NCBI GenBank assembly: GCA_029204225.1 | Contig: CM055111.1 | Coordinates: 45,517,255-45,581,254 of the forward strand | Length of the DNA: 64,000 bases | Direction: 5' to 3' | Source: Diphasiastrum complanatum | Taxonomy: Eukaryota > Streptophyta > Lycopodiopsida > Lycopodiales > Lycopodiaceae | In this document: positions 9,894-20,446 of the stretch, one piece after another | Layout: each line of letters begins with the position of its first letter | Position numbering within the stretch: the first letter of the stretch is position 1 | The notes under the pieces: generated by a model | Databases searched by the model: none | What the model was told of the DNA's origin: nothing | The model's input: the letters and a program-made list of their open reading frames with translations, nothing else | Program-made: the position numbers and the translations under genes

Positions 9894-10671
9894 CTAATTT
9901 CACTACTTTGATTCCATTTATGCCCTTTGCCAAGGTTGGTTTGCTGATCTTGATGCTCTACGAAGGTTCTGAAGATTCTTCCTTTATGAACTCTTGCAAA
10001 CACTCAAAATTGATCATTTTTCCATCAGTAATTCTCGCAAATATTTTCATAGATGCATCTGGATCAGATTTGGTGACTGTCAAAGTTTCAAGGGCTACCT
10101 CCCAAGGGATCTCCAAAAATCATGAAAAAAGTGTTCTTTTTTAGTGCTTTTGACAAGATCTCGAGGTTCTTTTATTCTTAACTCCTGTAATCTGGTATTC
10201 CATTGCATTTAAGTTGGATCTGACTATAGGTAGTTCTCTGGTCTGATAGAATATTGGTTGCTGATCCATCATCTTAAGTGAATTTTGTCTTTATTTTGTC
10301 ATGTTTTCCTGAGATCGATCTCTCTGATTTGCAAGAATGAAGACTGATTGATGCAATCTGATGATCTGCTTTCTTGTTGATCCTATTGGGATCTAGATCT
10401 CACTTGGATATTGTCAGATGTTGTAGGATCTTTTCAAATCTTGTTGAATCTTGATGGATCTGGCTTGATCTGACTTGATTTCTCTAGATCTGGCTGTGAT
10501 GGTTTTGCAAATGAACTTTTCATGACATACCATCACCATCCTTGATCAGTTTCACTACGGTGGCCAATACTTGTGTAAATGCCTACCATTGATGGGCATG
10601 TCAAAAGGCATCCCATCTAGCTTCTCGCCATTTATCGCCTTGGTTTTATACATGAGGACTAGATCTCCAGA
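9894..10671 (-). other. Region between integrase and LTR, no sure gene
   Basis: About 780 bp lie between the minus-strand integrase end and the LTR. A short open stretch (minus strand, about 10,144-9,908) reads FLEIPWEVALETLTVTKSD and MKIFARITDGKMINFECLQE, plausible coding sequence but unrecognised. The rest (10,150-10,560) is AT-rich with many GATCT words and no supported feature. Confidence 0.35.
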
Positions 10672-11500
10672 TCAAAGATCCTTCTTGTGTAGTTGACGAT
10701 CATGCCATGTTTTGCATTGTGTCTTTTCAGCTGTCAATGAATGCATAGCTAACAAGCGTGTTTTGTTAAGTTTATGTAATGCTTCATGGCGCAATTGTAG
10801 AGATTTGGACTCGTCAAGACATTGTGTTGTGGCAACTTGCAATGAAGGTACCAAAAACTCCACTGGCATTACTGCATCTTGACCATAAACCATTTGAAAT
10901 GGCGTTTGATCAATGTTTCCTTTGTATGTTGTCCTGAATGCCTACAACGTAGCATGTAACTTATGCTCCCAATCAAATTTTCTAGCTTCAACTGTTTTCG
11001 TGATAATGCTACACAAGATCTTGTTGGATGATTCTGCCTGCCATTATCGCGAGGATAATAAGGTGTGCTGAATCGATGGATCATGAAGAATTCCTCCAAT
11101 AGGACCTTGATGGTCTCATTGACAAAATGACTTCCACGATCAACTATCTCCACTGGGCATCCGAAGTGCACAATGATGTTTTTGTAGAGGAACTTGGCAA
11201 TCGCTCGAGCATCAACTGTTTGCACTGCCTTGGCTTCTATCCATTTGGTGAGATAATCTATAGCCACAATAATGTATTGGACTTGTGAACTCCATGCAGT
11301 TGGATGAATTGGACTGATGTAGTCCAATTCCCATTTCTCGAATGGTGTCTGAGCTAGAACTGGATGCAATAGATCATAATTCAATCTCGTTGGTCTCCTA
11401 GCTCACTGGCACACGTCATATTTTCTCAAGTATTCTTCTGTATCTTTATGAATTGTTGGCCACCATATATAATTTGGGTGGCCTCATGTGGGAGAATACA
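10672..11500 (-). pseudogene. gypsy integrase, minus strand (family G paralogue)
   Basis: The frame 10,869-11,384 (171 residues) carries the integrase core: WELDYISPIHPTAWSSQ, VAIDYLTKWIEAKAV, FGCPVEIVDRGSHFVNETIK and STPYYPRDNG. The final residues run into HFKWFMVKMQ in the wrong register, and a second frame (10,672-10,893) resumes with MVYGQDAVMPVEFLVPSLQV. The H2C2 finger is degraded at 11,395-11,500. Family and order match 1-540. Confidence 0.85.
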
Positions 11501-11527
11501 TCTTCTAAGGATGCTATCATATCTTCG

Positions 11528-12065
11528 TCAATAAAGCTGGCCAACAATCAGCTGATATGGTCTAGCTTTAAGAATCAACTTCCGCTGTTCTACCTTCGGT
11601 AGTGATTTATCAAGTTGGGCCCACATAAGATACCCAACTATGTCAGTGGTCCATTCTAGTACCGTATCAATGTAAAACAAGACAACATCAGATAGCTCAT
11701 CATCATTAGGATGGGTTGCAGTTTTTTTCCCTTTGATTCGTGATGCATGATCCGCCATATAATGTTGTTTTCCATTGCGAACCAACATCCAAAAATCAAA
11801 CTCCAACAATAGTAGCAACCATCTAGTAGTTCACCTTGTGTTGCAAGTTTTATTAACTGCATAAATCATTGCTAGTTCCTCTCGCTCTGTGGTAGAATAG
11901 TTTATCTCTGAGTCACTGAGCTGTCAGCTAGCAAATCAAATTGAAAAATCTTTTTTGCACTCTCCTAGCTAGGTCAAGATGGCTCCAATCTCATACTTGG
12001 ATGCATCAGTATACACATGAAATTATATCGTCCAATTGGGCGATCGTAAGATTGGCAATGAGACC
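11528..12065 (-). pseudogene. gypsy RNase H with internal deletion (family G paralogue)
   Basis: The minus strand carries LLLLEFDFWMLVRNGKQHYM, then ADHASRIKGKKTATHP, the linker ARPYQLIVGQLY, and upstream the RT end (ASKYEIGAIL-like). Compared with the copies at 646-1,055 and 8,850-9,300, the block containing HYLMATHFAFYTDHQ is missing at about 11,850, so RNase H is internally deleted by roughly 25 residues. Upstream of about 12,065 the sequence changes to plus-strand family-T ORF. Confidence 0.75.
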
Positions 12066-13085
12066 AATGCAAAACCTCATTGAAGATGACAACAATAGCG
12101 TGCAAATCATTCGGACAACATCTCACCACCCATCTAGAACCACCCTACTAACCAGTCCCATGGACCTTGCAACGGCCCACCAAGTCTTGGGAACATTTGT
12201 ACAGGATGCGGTAGCGACCAAAACCTTTTTGGATAGCTGAGTATTGGAACTGGCCACAAGCAATACATAGTTGCGAGCAAAAATTGTCCAGCTCCAATAA
12301 GACTTGCTAATAGCCCAACAACACGAACAAGCAGAGAAGTCAGAGGTGCTGAAACTAAAAAAGCACGAAAAACCTCCAAGGATACATCAAGGCCCTCGCC
12401 AAATCCAGCAAGGATGCTCAACTCAAGGTCCAGAAGATCTCACAGTAGACAACACAATGCCTTGTCCAGTTCCAGGCACAACTTACAATTCTTGAAACCA
12501 AAAATACATGTCTAGGAGTGGAGGTGACGACCCTACAAGCGAAGAATACAAGCTAGTTAGCTCAACCGAGACCTATTCACAAACCTTCTCAACTGACATT
12601 TGTCCACAGACCTACTCAACCGACACCTGTCCACAAACCACTCAACCAAGATGAGATGGATCACCTCACGCAGCAGGTGAAGGTCTAAAACCTTTGACAA
12701 ATACCAAGTTCAATTTGACAACTATTAATGGAGCACCTTAAACGAACTAGCACAGACAAAGAACGTCCTCAAGGCATGTTGGTGACACATGGAACAACAA
12801 CCCCCCAACCAGCCCTGGTGGTGATTCCATTGCCACCTACCCTCGAAATTGCCATGGCTAGTTCTAGCCAGGATAAAGAAAAACAGACAGCAGGGCTGAA
12901 ATATTATGCACAAGTATCAGACACGGCAGATGCCCATGTGCAAGATCAGGGCCCAGATACCAGCCAAGAACCGGATCCCAAAGCCACAGCCAAGGGGAAT
13001 GCCAGGCCTCCACATCTCAAGGCTCGAGATCAATCTTTGTTAGTCGTGTCTTTCACCAACCCAAGTCTGTCGAGGATAAGGTGTG
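12066..13085 (+). pseudogene. Family-T ORF1 paralogue fragment
   Basis: The plus strand is homologous to 31,360-32,365. Shared protein blocks are EDDNNSVQII against EDDDDTVQIV, HQVLGTFVQDAVATK against YQALGIYIQDAVAAK, ELATSNTQ against QLDTNNTQL, a Gln/Lys-rich coiled-coil stretch, QDQGPDT and PKSVEDK against PKSVDEL. Several stops break it. At about 13,085 the homology ends. Function unknown; the context suggests an extra protein of a gypsy-type retroelement rather than a host gene. Confidence 0.65.
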
Positions 13086-13160
13086 AAGTTTTTAGCATGT
13101 GTGAACTTCACCACACACCCTACAGGATCTTACTAAGGTGTTGTGATTGCACAAGATTGA

Positions 13161-13427
13161 TCAAAGAACAATATACTTGAGTATGTTGATGCTTGATCTA
13201 AATGGTTTCCTAGTCTGTTTACCAACTAGACAGTCTTGACAGATAGGTAACTCAACTTTATCTCTAGGATAGTCTAGATCAAGGACAATAGAATGTTGAG
13301 ACATTTGTTGTACAACAACATGATTCAAGTGACCAAGTCTATAATGCCAAAGTAAACTTTTATTTGCTTGAATAGAAGTACTGAGTGCCTGACTAGAGGT
13401 AGAAAAGCAGTGACTTAATCTATACAA
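13161..13427 (-). pseudogene. copia GAG-pre-integrase zinc-binding domain
   Basis: A minus-strand frame of 88 residues with NKSLLWHYRLGHLNHVVVQQ and the CQDCLVGKQTRKPF end: the H-H-C-C zinc-binding domain that precedes the copia integrase core. The core itself is missing; the element is truncated at 13,161, where it meets sequence following the plus-strand family-T fragment. Confidence 0.88.
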
Positions 13428-13470
13428 GTATCCATGCCTCTTTCTGAGTGCTAGGATCTTGCCTGTCCTA

Positions 13471-13760
13471 TTAACTACTTTTGCACTGGTTACATTTGAA
13501 CTGTACTCTATGTCCTAGATCTGTGATTTTGCTTACAGAGAACATATTTGTAGATAAATTTGGTACATAAAGGACTTTAGAAAGTAGCTTAGAGTGATCA
13601 TTTGCAAAGCTTAATCTTACAATACCTTCACCTTTAATAGCTTGTGTGCTATTGTCACCAAGATGAACATATTTATTGGTACTATAGGGTGTATAGGACT
13701 CGAAACAGCCAATGAGACTGGTCATATGTTGAGTAGCACCGGAATTCAGAAACTAAGAAC
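13471..13760 (-). pseudogene. copia aspartic protease with Asp-to-Asn at the active site
   Basis: The frame 13,471-13,725 reads HMTSLIGCFESYTPYSTNKY, then VYLGD-like VHLGDNSTQAIKGEGIVRL and VLYVPNLSTNMFSVSKIT, the usual copia protease. The catalytic motif immediately upstream (about 13,721-13,748) reads LNSGATQHM on the minus strand, where the family has LDSGAT. The catalytic aspartate is thus an asparagine (codon AAT). This would abolish protease activity even without the other breaks. Confidence 0.85.
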
Positions 13761-13839
13761 TGTCGCTGGATGCTCCTTGATGGCTGGTCATGAAGGCTTC
13801 TATAGCTGCATTTGCCACATGATTCGACTGGCCCTTGCG

Positions 13840-14473
13840 ATTGTCCTTAGCTTGTAATATTCGACAGTTTTGAATTTCATGGTTGTTTCACTTGCAGTAT
13901 CTACAGAACAGCTTCTTTTTTCGTCTGCGAATTTGACTGTTCCTTGTGCTGTGTTGGTTTCTGGTCTTGCTTTGATTGCTTCGGGCCTTTCTTCTTCTTC
14001 TGCTTAGTCATGCTCTTGTTGGTGTACAAGGCGTGAGAATCAACTGAGAAACTTGAGGCTTCGTTCCTCCGTGTGTCTTCCTGCAATAGCATTATAATGA
14101 CTCTCGAAAGAGTCAGTTCTGGATGTGTCGTGATGATCATCGCCCAGCTATCGTATGAGCTTGGCATAGAAGATCCGACAGTGGCCATTTGCTTCAGCAG
14201 GTTCTTGAATTGGTTGATGTGATTTTGTAGGGAATCATCATTCGCCATCTTGAGAGAGTAAAATTTCTTCTTGAGATGTAGCTTGGAAGCTATATCTCGC
14301 ACTTCGTATAGTGTGCTCAAGATGTCGCAGACTTCTTTCAATGTTTGGGCCTTGAATACATGGCCGATCTGGTTATCCGAAATGTTGAGGATGATCAGCG
14401 CAAAAGTCTTTCCATCTGGCGATTGCTGCGTCATCTGCTTCGGATTCTCCTTCTGCACCTGTAACAATGTCAT
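13840..14473 (-). pseudogene. copia Gag (UBN2-type) with CCHC knuckle
   Basis: The frame 13,901-14,473 (190 residues) shows the plant copia Gag: AQTLKEVCDILSTLYEVRD, LHLKKKFYSLKMANDDSLQN, INQFKNLLKQMATVGSSMPS and a Lys/Gln-rich basic tail. Just downstream the CCHC zinc knuckle CRYCK-stop-NNHEIQNC is visible (about 13,860-13,905), interrupted by a TGA at its fifth position. Gag forms the particle that packages element RNA. Confidence 0.88.
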
Positions 14474-14713
14474 ACAATTCTTTAGCCATTAACATTGTTT
14501 TCATCTTAAATTTTCACAGATGGTAATTGGCTCCATCAAGCTTGTCCATGATGGGACTGGCTTTCCCTTGGAAATCCATGTGGAAGATTAGTCTAGGTGA
14601 TAGGAAAAACTATCAGTGACTTAAGTATGCGAAATTACAGAACAAGATTAAGACAATTACTCTATCGACTAGTAGAGTCTTGTTACTGTGGAAGCTTAAC
14701 AGGCTACAAAAAT

Positions 14714-14726
14714 GGCTCTGTTACCA
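14714..14726 (-). other. copia primer binding site
   Basis: The minus strand reads TGGTAACAGAGCC, one base different from the standard initiator tRNA-Met site TGGTATCAGAGCC, directly after the LTR end (CCCCAACA). It marks the boundary between the LTR and the internal region of the minus-strand copia element. Confidence 0.82.
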
Positions 14727-15804
14727 TGTTGGGGAGGGAGGGTGTGTGAGTGTGAGAAATGAAAATAGCTCTAAAAGAAACGAACACAAAAAGAAGCGAA
14801 CTCAAAACTCGAAAAAGAAACGAACTTGAAGGAAAGTGTTTGCACGTAGCGGAATGAGCTATCTCACTCTTTCCCTAGGCATGACTATGCCTATCAGACT
14901 CAAACAGAACATTAGTGATAGAAATCACGTTCGATCTGATTATGTAGCCAAACATTAAGCAAAAACACATCAGAAAGATAATTTGTTGCGAACATCTAGA
15001 CAAATTATTAGTCGCGAATAATTTGCGAAGAACATACTACCAAATTAAGCAATAAGAGAGTCAGACAGAATGTAGAAAAGCATAGCAATGTTGACACAAA
15101 TCTGAATGCAGAATAAACAAAGTTGCAATTAGATCAAGTATAGCGAAATATACAGGTCAATAATGCAAGTGAGCACAAGACAATAGCAAACGAAACCGCA
15201 TGCTTCACAAAGCTAATCCAATCTATAAAAGGAATAAACCTATTACTGACAATACAAAGACTTAATGCATGAAAGCATCTACTTCGTCTATCTCTGATAA
15301 GCTTTTGATGCTATAATGCTTGTTATTTGTTTCTCATCTAAGTTCTCACATCTTGTTTTAGAATACACAGATGGTATTCAATATATATACATATTTCTAC
15401 AAGTGTGTAGATGAAGAAAGTACAAAGTGGATGTGCTGTCTATAGGAGATCATAGGTGGCTGTTGTCATTGTCAAATTTGTTTGCACAATTGCATGGGAT
15501 GAGCATGAGAAGAACGCGACGTCAGTCTTCACTGAAATGAACGTTGATGAAGATGCAAAAAATGCGTCACTCTGACAGATGCCTTAAGATTTGATTTACA
15601 AGGTGCCTTCGCTTTTCTATAAGGGCACCTATTGCATTTGTAGGACAGTGTGGTCTTTTTCGTCTGTCACAAACCACGTGTAAAAACATAGTGTCACATT
15701 TTTCGCCTTTTTTGCCTGTGGAAATTTACTTGTATTTATGCAGACAGTCGTGTTTTATTCATTTATCTTATTTTACATGTAAATATGTAGACTGTGTGAC
15801 AACA
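14727..15804 (-). repeat. 5' LTR of the minus-strand copia, about 1.08 kb
   Basis: The plus-strand sequence runs from TGTTGGGGAGG at 14,727 to TGTGACAACA at 15,804, giving 5-bp inverted termini TGTTG/CAACA. The inner edge is fixed by the primer binding site. A TATATATACATAT stretch lies at about 15,379-15,391. The partner 3' LTR is not in the window, because the element is truncated at 13,161. The outer edge rests only on the inverted termini. Confidence 0.7.
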
Positions 15805-15869
15805 TGAGTAAAAAAATGCAGCAGCATGAATGGAGACAGATTAACATAGGATTTAAGAGAGTAAAGGAG

Positions 15870-16520
15870 ATAAATCCAATAGGATACCCTTCAAATCATT
15901 ATAATTCCAAGCGAAACAATCCTTGTATTCTGTCAACAATGAACGTAGTCTTTTGAATTGAGTGGGTGTTAACTGCTCTCCCACATGCACGATCTTTTCT
16001 TCTTCACCTGGCTCGACTAGATTCATAGGTTGCGTTCACGCAAGTTCTTCGAAGACTTGTTCCGCTGGTTCCTGACTTTGATTAGGTTCTCATTGAGCTT
16101 GTGACATCATGATTACTACATCGTCTAAGGTGTAATTCTTGAAGGTCTCAAGCATCTCGTGAATTGGTGTTCGACAGGATTCCTCCTTCAGCATATTGAT
16201 CTTAGCCTGGCTCGTAATCTTTGGGTTATCATTCATGTGTGAAGATGATGATGCTGCGTTTGGGTCCATTCGGACCGACTTCAAGAAATCTAACACTTTT
16301 TTTTTTCTTTTTCAGCTCACATAGTTGGGTTCATCCTTGTTGTCCTTCTATGGTATTGGTGTCCTCATGATTGTGAATATCAACATTCACCATAGCTATA
16401 GCCTCCTCTGGTAGATTGCTCCATCGGATCACCTGGTTATAACGTTGTCTCAATTGGTTCTTCTTGTTGGCAAGTGCCTTGGGTGGATCTATCTTGGAAA
16501 CTTTAGCCATTGCAAATTTT
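15870..16520 (-). pseudogene. gypsy gag tail and RT start fragment (family G)
   Basis: The minus strand is closely similar to 1,790-2,150: ITSQAKINMLKEESCRTP, TPIHEMLETFKNYTLDDVV, then VGEQLTPTQFKRLRSLLTEY and WNYNDLKGI. Upstream (16,320-16,520) the minus strand reads NHEDTNTIEGQQG and ALANKKNQLRQRYNQV, a further gag-like piece not present at 1-3,076. Stops and a poly-T run at 16,298-16,310 break it. Confidence 0.7.
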
Positions 16521-16585
16521 TGTGGAGGTTGGTGTAATTGGTTTCACTGCCCATGTAGTTGAATCAACCTTTTGTAGCCTGCTCT

Positions 16586-17290
16586 TCATTTTTTAAGGTG
16601 AGTTTTCTGGTTCCCTCCATAACATATGCTAAGATGTTTTGTAGCTTGGACATACTTCATGACCTTCATGAGAGCTTTCCAATGAGTTGGCCCTGGATTC
16701 GATAGAAATTGGTTGAGAGAGCTGATGGAGTATGCTAAGTCGGGCTGAGTGTAGAGCATAACATACATGAGTGACCCAATAATGGAGTGAAATGGATATT
16801 GCTTCATTTCCTCCTTCTCTTCCTTGGATAGTGGACATTGCTCCTTCGACATCTTCAGACCACTCGATTTGCAATTGGTTATTCTGTATTTTTTTAGCAC
16901 GTTGATGAAATATCATTGTTGACTGATGAAGATATGTCTGCTGGGTCAATCTCAATAGATCTGGATTCTGATACAGTAATGGACTAGACCCATATTAGTC
17001 ATTTTGTACTCCTGTGATAATATGCATTTCGTATTCTTCATCAAATTCAAGTTGTTACTAAAAAATAACGTATCATCAACATAGAGAGTGATGATAATGA
17101 AAGAATTGGAAACAGACTTGAAGTAAACATTCGAGTCTATCAAGTTTGAATAAAGCCATTCTTGATTAGAAATGCATTGATTTTCTGAAACTAGGCTCTT
17201 GGTGATTGTTTCAAACCATAGAGATGTTGCGAATGGTTTTGTTTTGAATCGCGTACGATTTTGTTTCTTTTGAGTTTGCTTGTGCAGAAG
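16586..17290 (-). pseudogene. copia reverse transcriptase, C-terminal part
   Basis: The minus-strand frames 16,952-17,323 and 16,586-16,900 carry DSNVYFKSVSNSFIIITLYV followed by DDTLFFSNN (the YVDD catalytic motif), then HSIIGSLMYVMLYTQPDLAY and the approach to RNase H (GPTHWKALMKVMKYV). A frame break lies near 16,930. It belongs to the same copia lineage as the plus-strand copy at 25,090-26,250. Confidence 0.87.
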
Positions 17291-17299
17291 CTTACAGGA

Positions 17300-17695
17300 T
17301 CCTAGACACGCGATACAAATCACAAAACAAAAATCATTCTAGCAATCAAGATAGTGAAAGACAAGGAAATGCACGACATAGAGCAACTAAATTATCAGTT
17401 TTCAAGAGAAAATCAATAGATGATCTTGTAGCCATTGTGCACATGTCTTCTTTTATGATGAATGATCTTGAATGCAAATGTACATGCTGTTATTCGTGTG
17501 TCTGATTCTCTCATTAATTTAATTCTGCATATTGGTTGAATTTGTTGAATGCTACATTAATTTATAAACGTAGATCAGCAGTGCCTGACTACATTTTAAA
17601 GGACTGTAAGAGTGATTTACTTGGCAGTGTCCAGCGATCGCATCTGAACTCCATCCAAACTATTTGCGACTGTCTTTCGCTTTTGTGATTCATTT
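17300..17695. repeat. Dispersed repeat shared with about 39,990-40,260
   Basis: The block reading TGAATGCTACATTAATTTAT, then GTAGATCAGCAGTGCCTGAC, is matched at 40,110-40,200 (TGAATGCTATATCAATCTGT, GTAGATCAGCAGTGTCTGAC) in the same orientation, with further similarity on both sides. It is probably LTR-derived, since it borders a copia RT here. No coding content. Confidence 0.55.
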
Positions 17696-17696
17696 G

Positions 17697-18334
17697 TGTG
17701 CATTGCATCAAGGCATTCATGAATGTAAATTAAGGGAGGGCTTTATTCCTTCTCTTCCTAAATCCTATTGTTAATCTCGATTCATGCATGTTGCTGTATT
17801 TTTAAATGCATTGTTGCATAGTCTACAAAATTACACGTGATTTGAAGACAGGTATCTACACAACTATCGACATGTGCTCGCATGGTCAAATCAAACATTC
17901 AAACCCTATCACCCTCAACTCCAACAAACTCGACTTTGACTTGAATTGACAGATTGTACAATAATACTATTGACATGGTAACATTCAAAACAAATCTAGT
18001 CACCTATACCAACTAGCTATTGCACTGTGCGACTGTTTTGACAATGACAACATCCACGATTACTTCATTTCCGCAACTAACAGTCATTTGACTTCATATT
18101 TGTCGACGTAATCACCTCTATTGTTCTTGACAACTTTGACGTAAGTTCAAACAGTTTCTCCAATATTGCACATAATTAGTAGTACTTGATTTCTAGCTAT
18201 CTACAACTTACTACGAATTTGTAATTTTGTCTTCTTATATAGTTGGTTTGGTTGTTTTTCCACTTAGGTCAACAAGCCTCATGTTATCATGATTCTATAT
18301 TTTTAAGAATTTATCAGCACTCATGAGAAAAAAG
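17697..18334 (+). repeat. Repeat D1, left part (copia 3' end), interrupted by element C
   Basis: This block is a paralogue of 26,251-27,019. Both start with the last codons of a copia RNase H and a polypurine-like tract (AAATTAAGGGAGGG here, AAATTAAGAGGGGGA there), then run through GTTGCATAGTCTAC and GGTCAACAAGCCTCATG. The D1 copy lacks two blocks present in D2 (near 26,425 and 26,660). Homology resumes after element C at 23,508, so D1 is the target that C inserted into. Confidence 0.8.
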
Positions 18335-19061
18335 TGTGAAGAATTGAAAAAGATTATCTATGTTAGATATAGGGGTCTTATGTTTTTTATATCAAGCATC
18401 TAGGTGTAGGATGTTGATAGGAACAAATTTGGCATAGATGACAAATTATGCATTTCCACTTGTTATTGAGCCAAAATAGAGTAAGAGGCTAAACTCGTGC
18501 CAATTAGAGTGTAGACAAGTGTAATGCTTTTGTTTGATGAATTCTAAGAGGTCCAATAGGATTTAGAGTGGAACCATGTGAGGTCCAATAGGAATTTGAG
18601 GTTTGCTTGAATATAGTCCAATAGAATTAAGAGGTGCATGGATGAATGGTCCAATATGATTAAGAGATGACAAAATGTCATCAAATCATAGTTAAGCATA
18701 GTGGTAGCTCGTGGATCTACTAGTATCATTGTACTCCTCATTTTGGATCTAATTGATTTGGTGATTGTGTGGATTTTGAGTGTTATTGAATTTCTAGATT
18801 TCTCTCTCTACCCGAGAGCTCATGATGATTTTCTCTCTCTACCCAAGGAGAGCAGCTTATTTTTACTTAGAATACTTTTGGAACACTTCCCACATGTGTG
18901 AGTGAGAGTTGGAAGTGATTGAATGCATGTAGTAGTGTGTTTTTGCCATAGGATCTAAGATTGATCTTGAATCTCAATCTAATCTTAATCTTGGTGCATC
19001 TACACACCTTAGGAGATCACAAGTACATGTAGTGGACAATCCACATGTGTGAAATTCAACA
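18335..19061 (+). repeat. 5' LTR of element C
   Basis: It begins TGTGAAGAATTG and ends TGTGAAATTCAACA, immediately before the primer binding site. It contains CTCTCTCTACCCGAGAGC and CTCTCTACCCAAGGAGAGC, imperfect hairpin words that recur in the 3' LTR. Differences from the 3' LTR are few and scattered (for example CTCCTCATTT against CTCATTT, and small indels). Confidence 0.93.
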
Positions 19062-19074
19062 TGGTATTAGAGCC
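19062..19074 (+). other. Primer binding site of element C
   Basis: TGGTATTAGAGCC directly follows the LTR end CAACA. It is the initiator tRNA-Met type with one C-to-T change relative to TGGTATCAGAGCC. The untranslated leader that follows, 19,075-19,817, has no supported ORF. Confidence 0.88.
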
Positions 19075-19817
19075 TATCTAAGGTTACCATGCATTTTGAT
19101 CCATTTGAGTGAAAACTATTCATCAATCTTGAGCTAGAAATTGTCAAGGCCCATTTTCCTAGCTATCTTGTTCAATTTTGGATCAAAAGAGATCAAAAGG
19201 ACATTGATTGGGTCTAAACTGGTATTGTACGGAATCAGGTGCTCAGAAACGTGTGAGGAACATCCAATTTCAGTTTGGAAGTTCTCTCTCATGCTTGATC
19301 CATTTATCTTGCTTGATAGCTTGTTTTGAAGCTATTTTTGTCTAGTTTTTGATGCACTCAGTTTCATTCCATTTGGTTGAGCCAATCAAAAGTTTTAATC
19401 TTTTGAAGAGGGTTAGGTAGGACACCTAGACCTGGGTGGACACATTTGGTTTGGTCAAGAGATTGCTTGGTTGATCCAAATTCACAGTTGTATGCTTACC
19501 AATCTCATCTATATGTGATCTAGGCACTGTTTTGAGATCTTAGCCATTTTGTTTCATGCAATATCATTGTATTTGAGTCAAATTTGGTTTCTCAGTGTAC
19601 TTCACACTTGCTAAGAGTGTTTGATCCTAAATTTGCCCATACTCCATCATTTGATGTGAAATAGATCTTGTTTTAGAGAAATTTGTGTAGCTAGTGAGAA
19701 TCAATTCACAAATAGTTGCAAGATCTTTTATAGGAGGAGATAGTACTCTATTATTGGATCCTATTCAGAGTGTGTAGCAACATTTATTGTTCATCATTTG
19801 AGTTTTCTTCACTTCAA

Positions 19818-20446
19818 ATGTCTTCAATGGGTTCATCCTTGTTGGAACCAAGTGAAAGATTGTCCACTTCAAACTATTCAATTTGGAAAATGAGGATGGA
19901 GTCCATCTTGATCCTTCAAGACATGATGGACATAGTTCTTGGTCTTGAAGAAGAACCACAAGTTCTTCAAGAGGTTCAAAAATACAAAAAGAGAGCTAGG
20001 ATGGCTCTCCACTACGTTAAGATGAATGTCTCTAATGAGATATTGAGGGAGATGGGAACAACAACCAAAGAAGCTTGGGATTGTCTCAAGACTATCTATG
20101 AGGCTAAGAATACCTCTAGGCTTCTCATTCTTAGGAATCAAATCTTTCAAAGTAGCCAAAAGAGTGATGAGAGTGCATCCAGTTATGTTTTGAGAGTAAA
20201 AGATATTCATAGATAACTTGCTTGTATTAGTAATTCCATCAATCAAAATGAGCTAGTTCAAGTCATTCTCAATGGCTTGAGAAGTGAATTTGATCACCTT
20301 GTCCAATCCTATGCAGTTAAGGAGGAGCTACCAAGTTTGGAGGCTCTCCAAAGTGTGCTAATTTCAGAAGAATCAAGACAAGAGTACAAGCTCTTGAGGA
20401 TGGGCAAGCTCTCTCTCACTCATAATGATGGCAAATATGGTGTTTG
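19818..20446 (+). pseudogene. Gag of copia element C, nonsense codon and truncation
   Basis: The likely start is MSSMGSSLLEPSERLSTSNY at 19,818, preferred over an upstream Met at 19,770 because related Gags begin this way. The capsid-like UBN2 region follows: SIWKMRMESILILQDMMDIV, HYVKMNVSNEILREMG, RLLILRNQIFQSSQKSDES. A TAA at about 20,214 replaces a Glu codon (HR-stop-LACIS); the frame then goes on through VILNGLRSEFDHLVQSYAV and ESRQEYKLLRMGKLSL. It ends at about 20,446, where the sequence jumps into integrase in another frame. The CCHC knuckle is absent. Confidence 0.9.
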
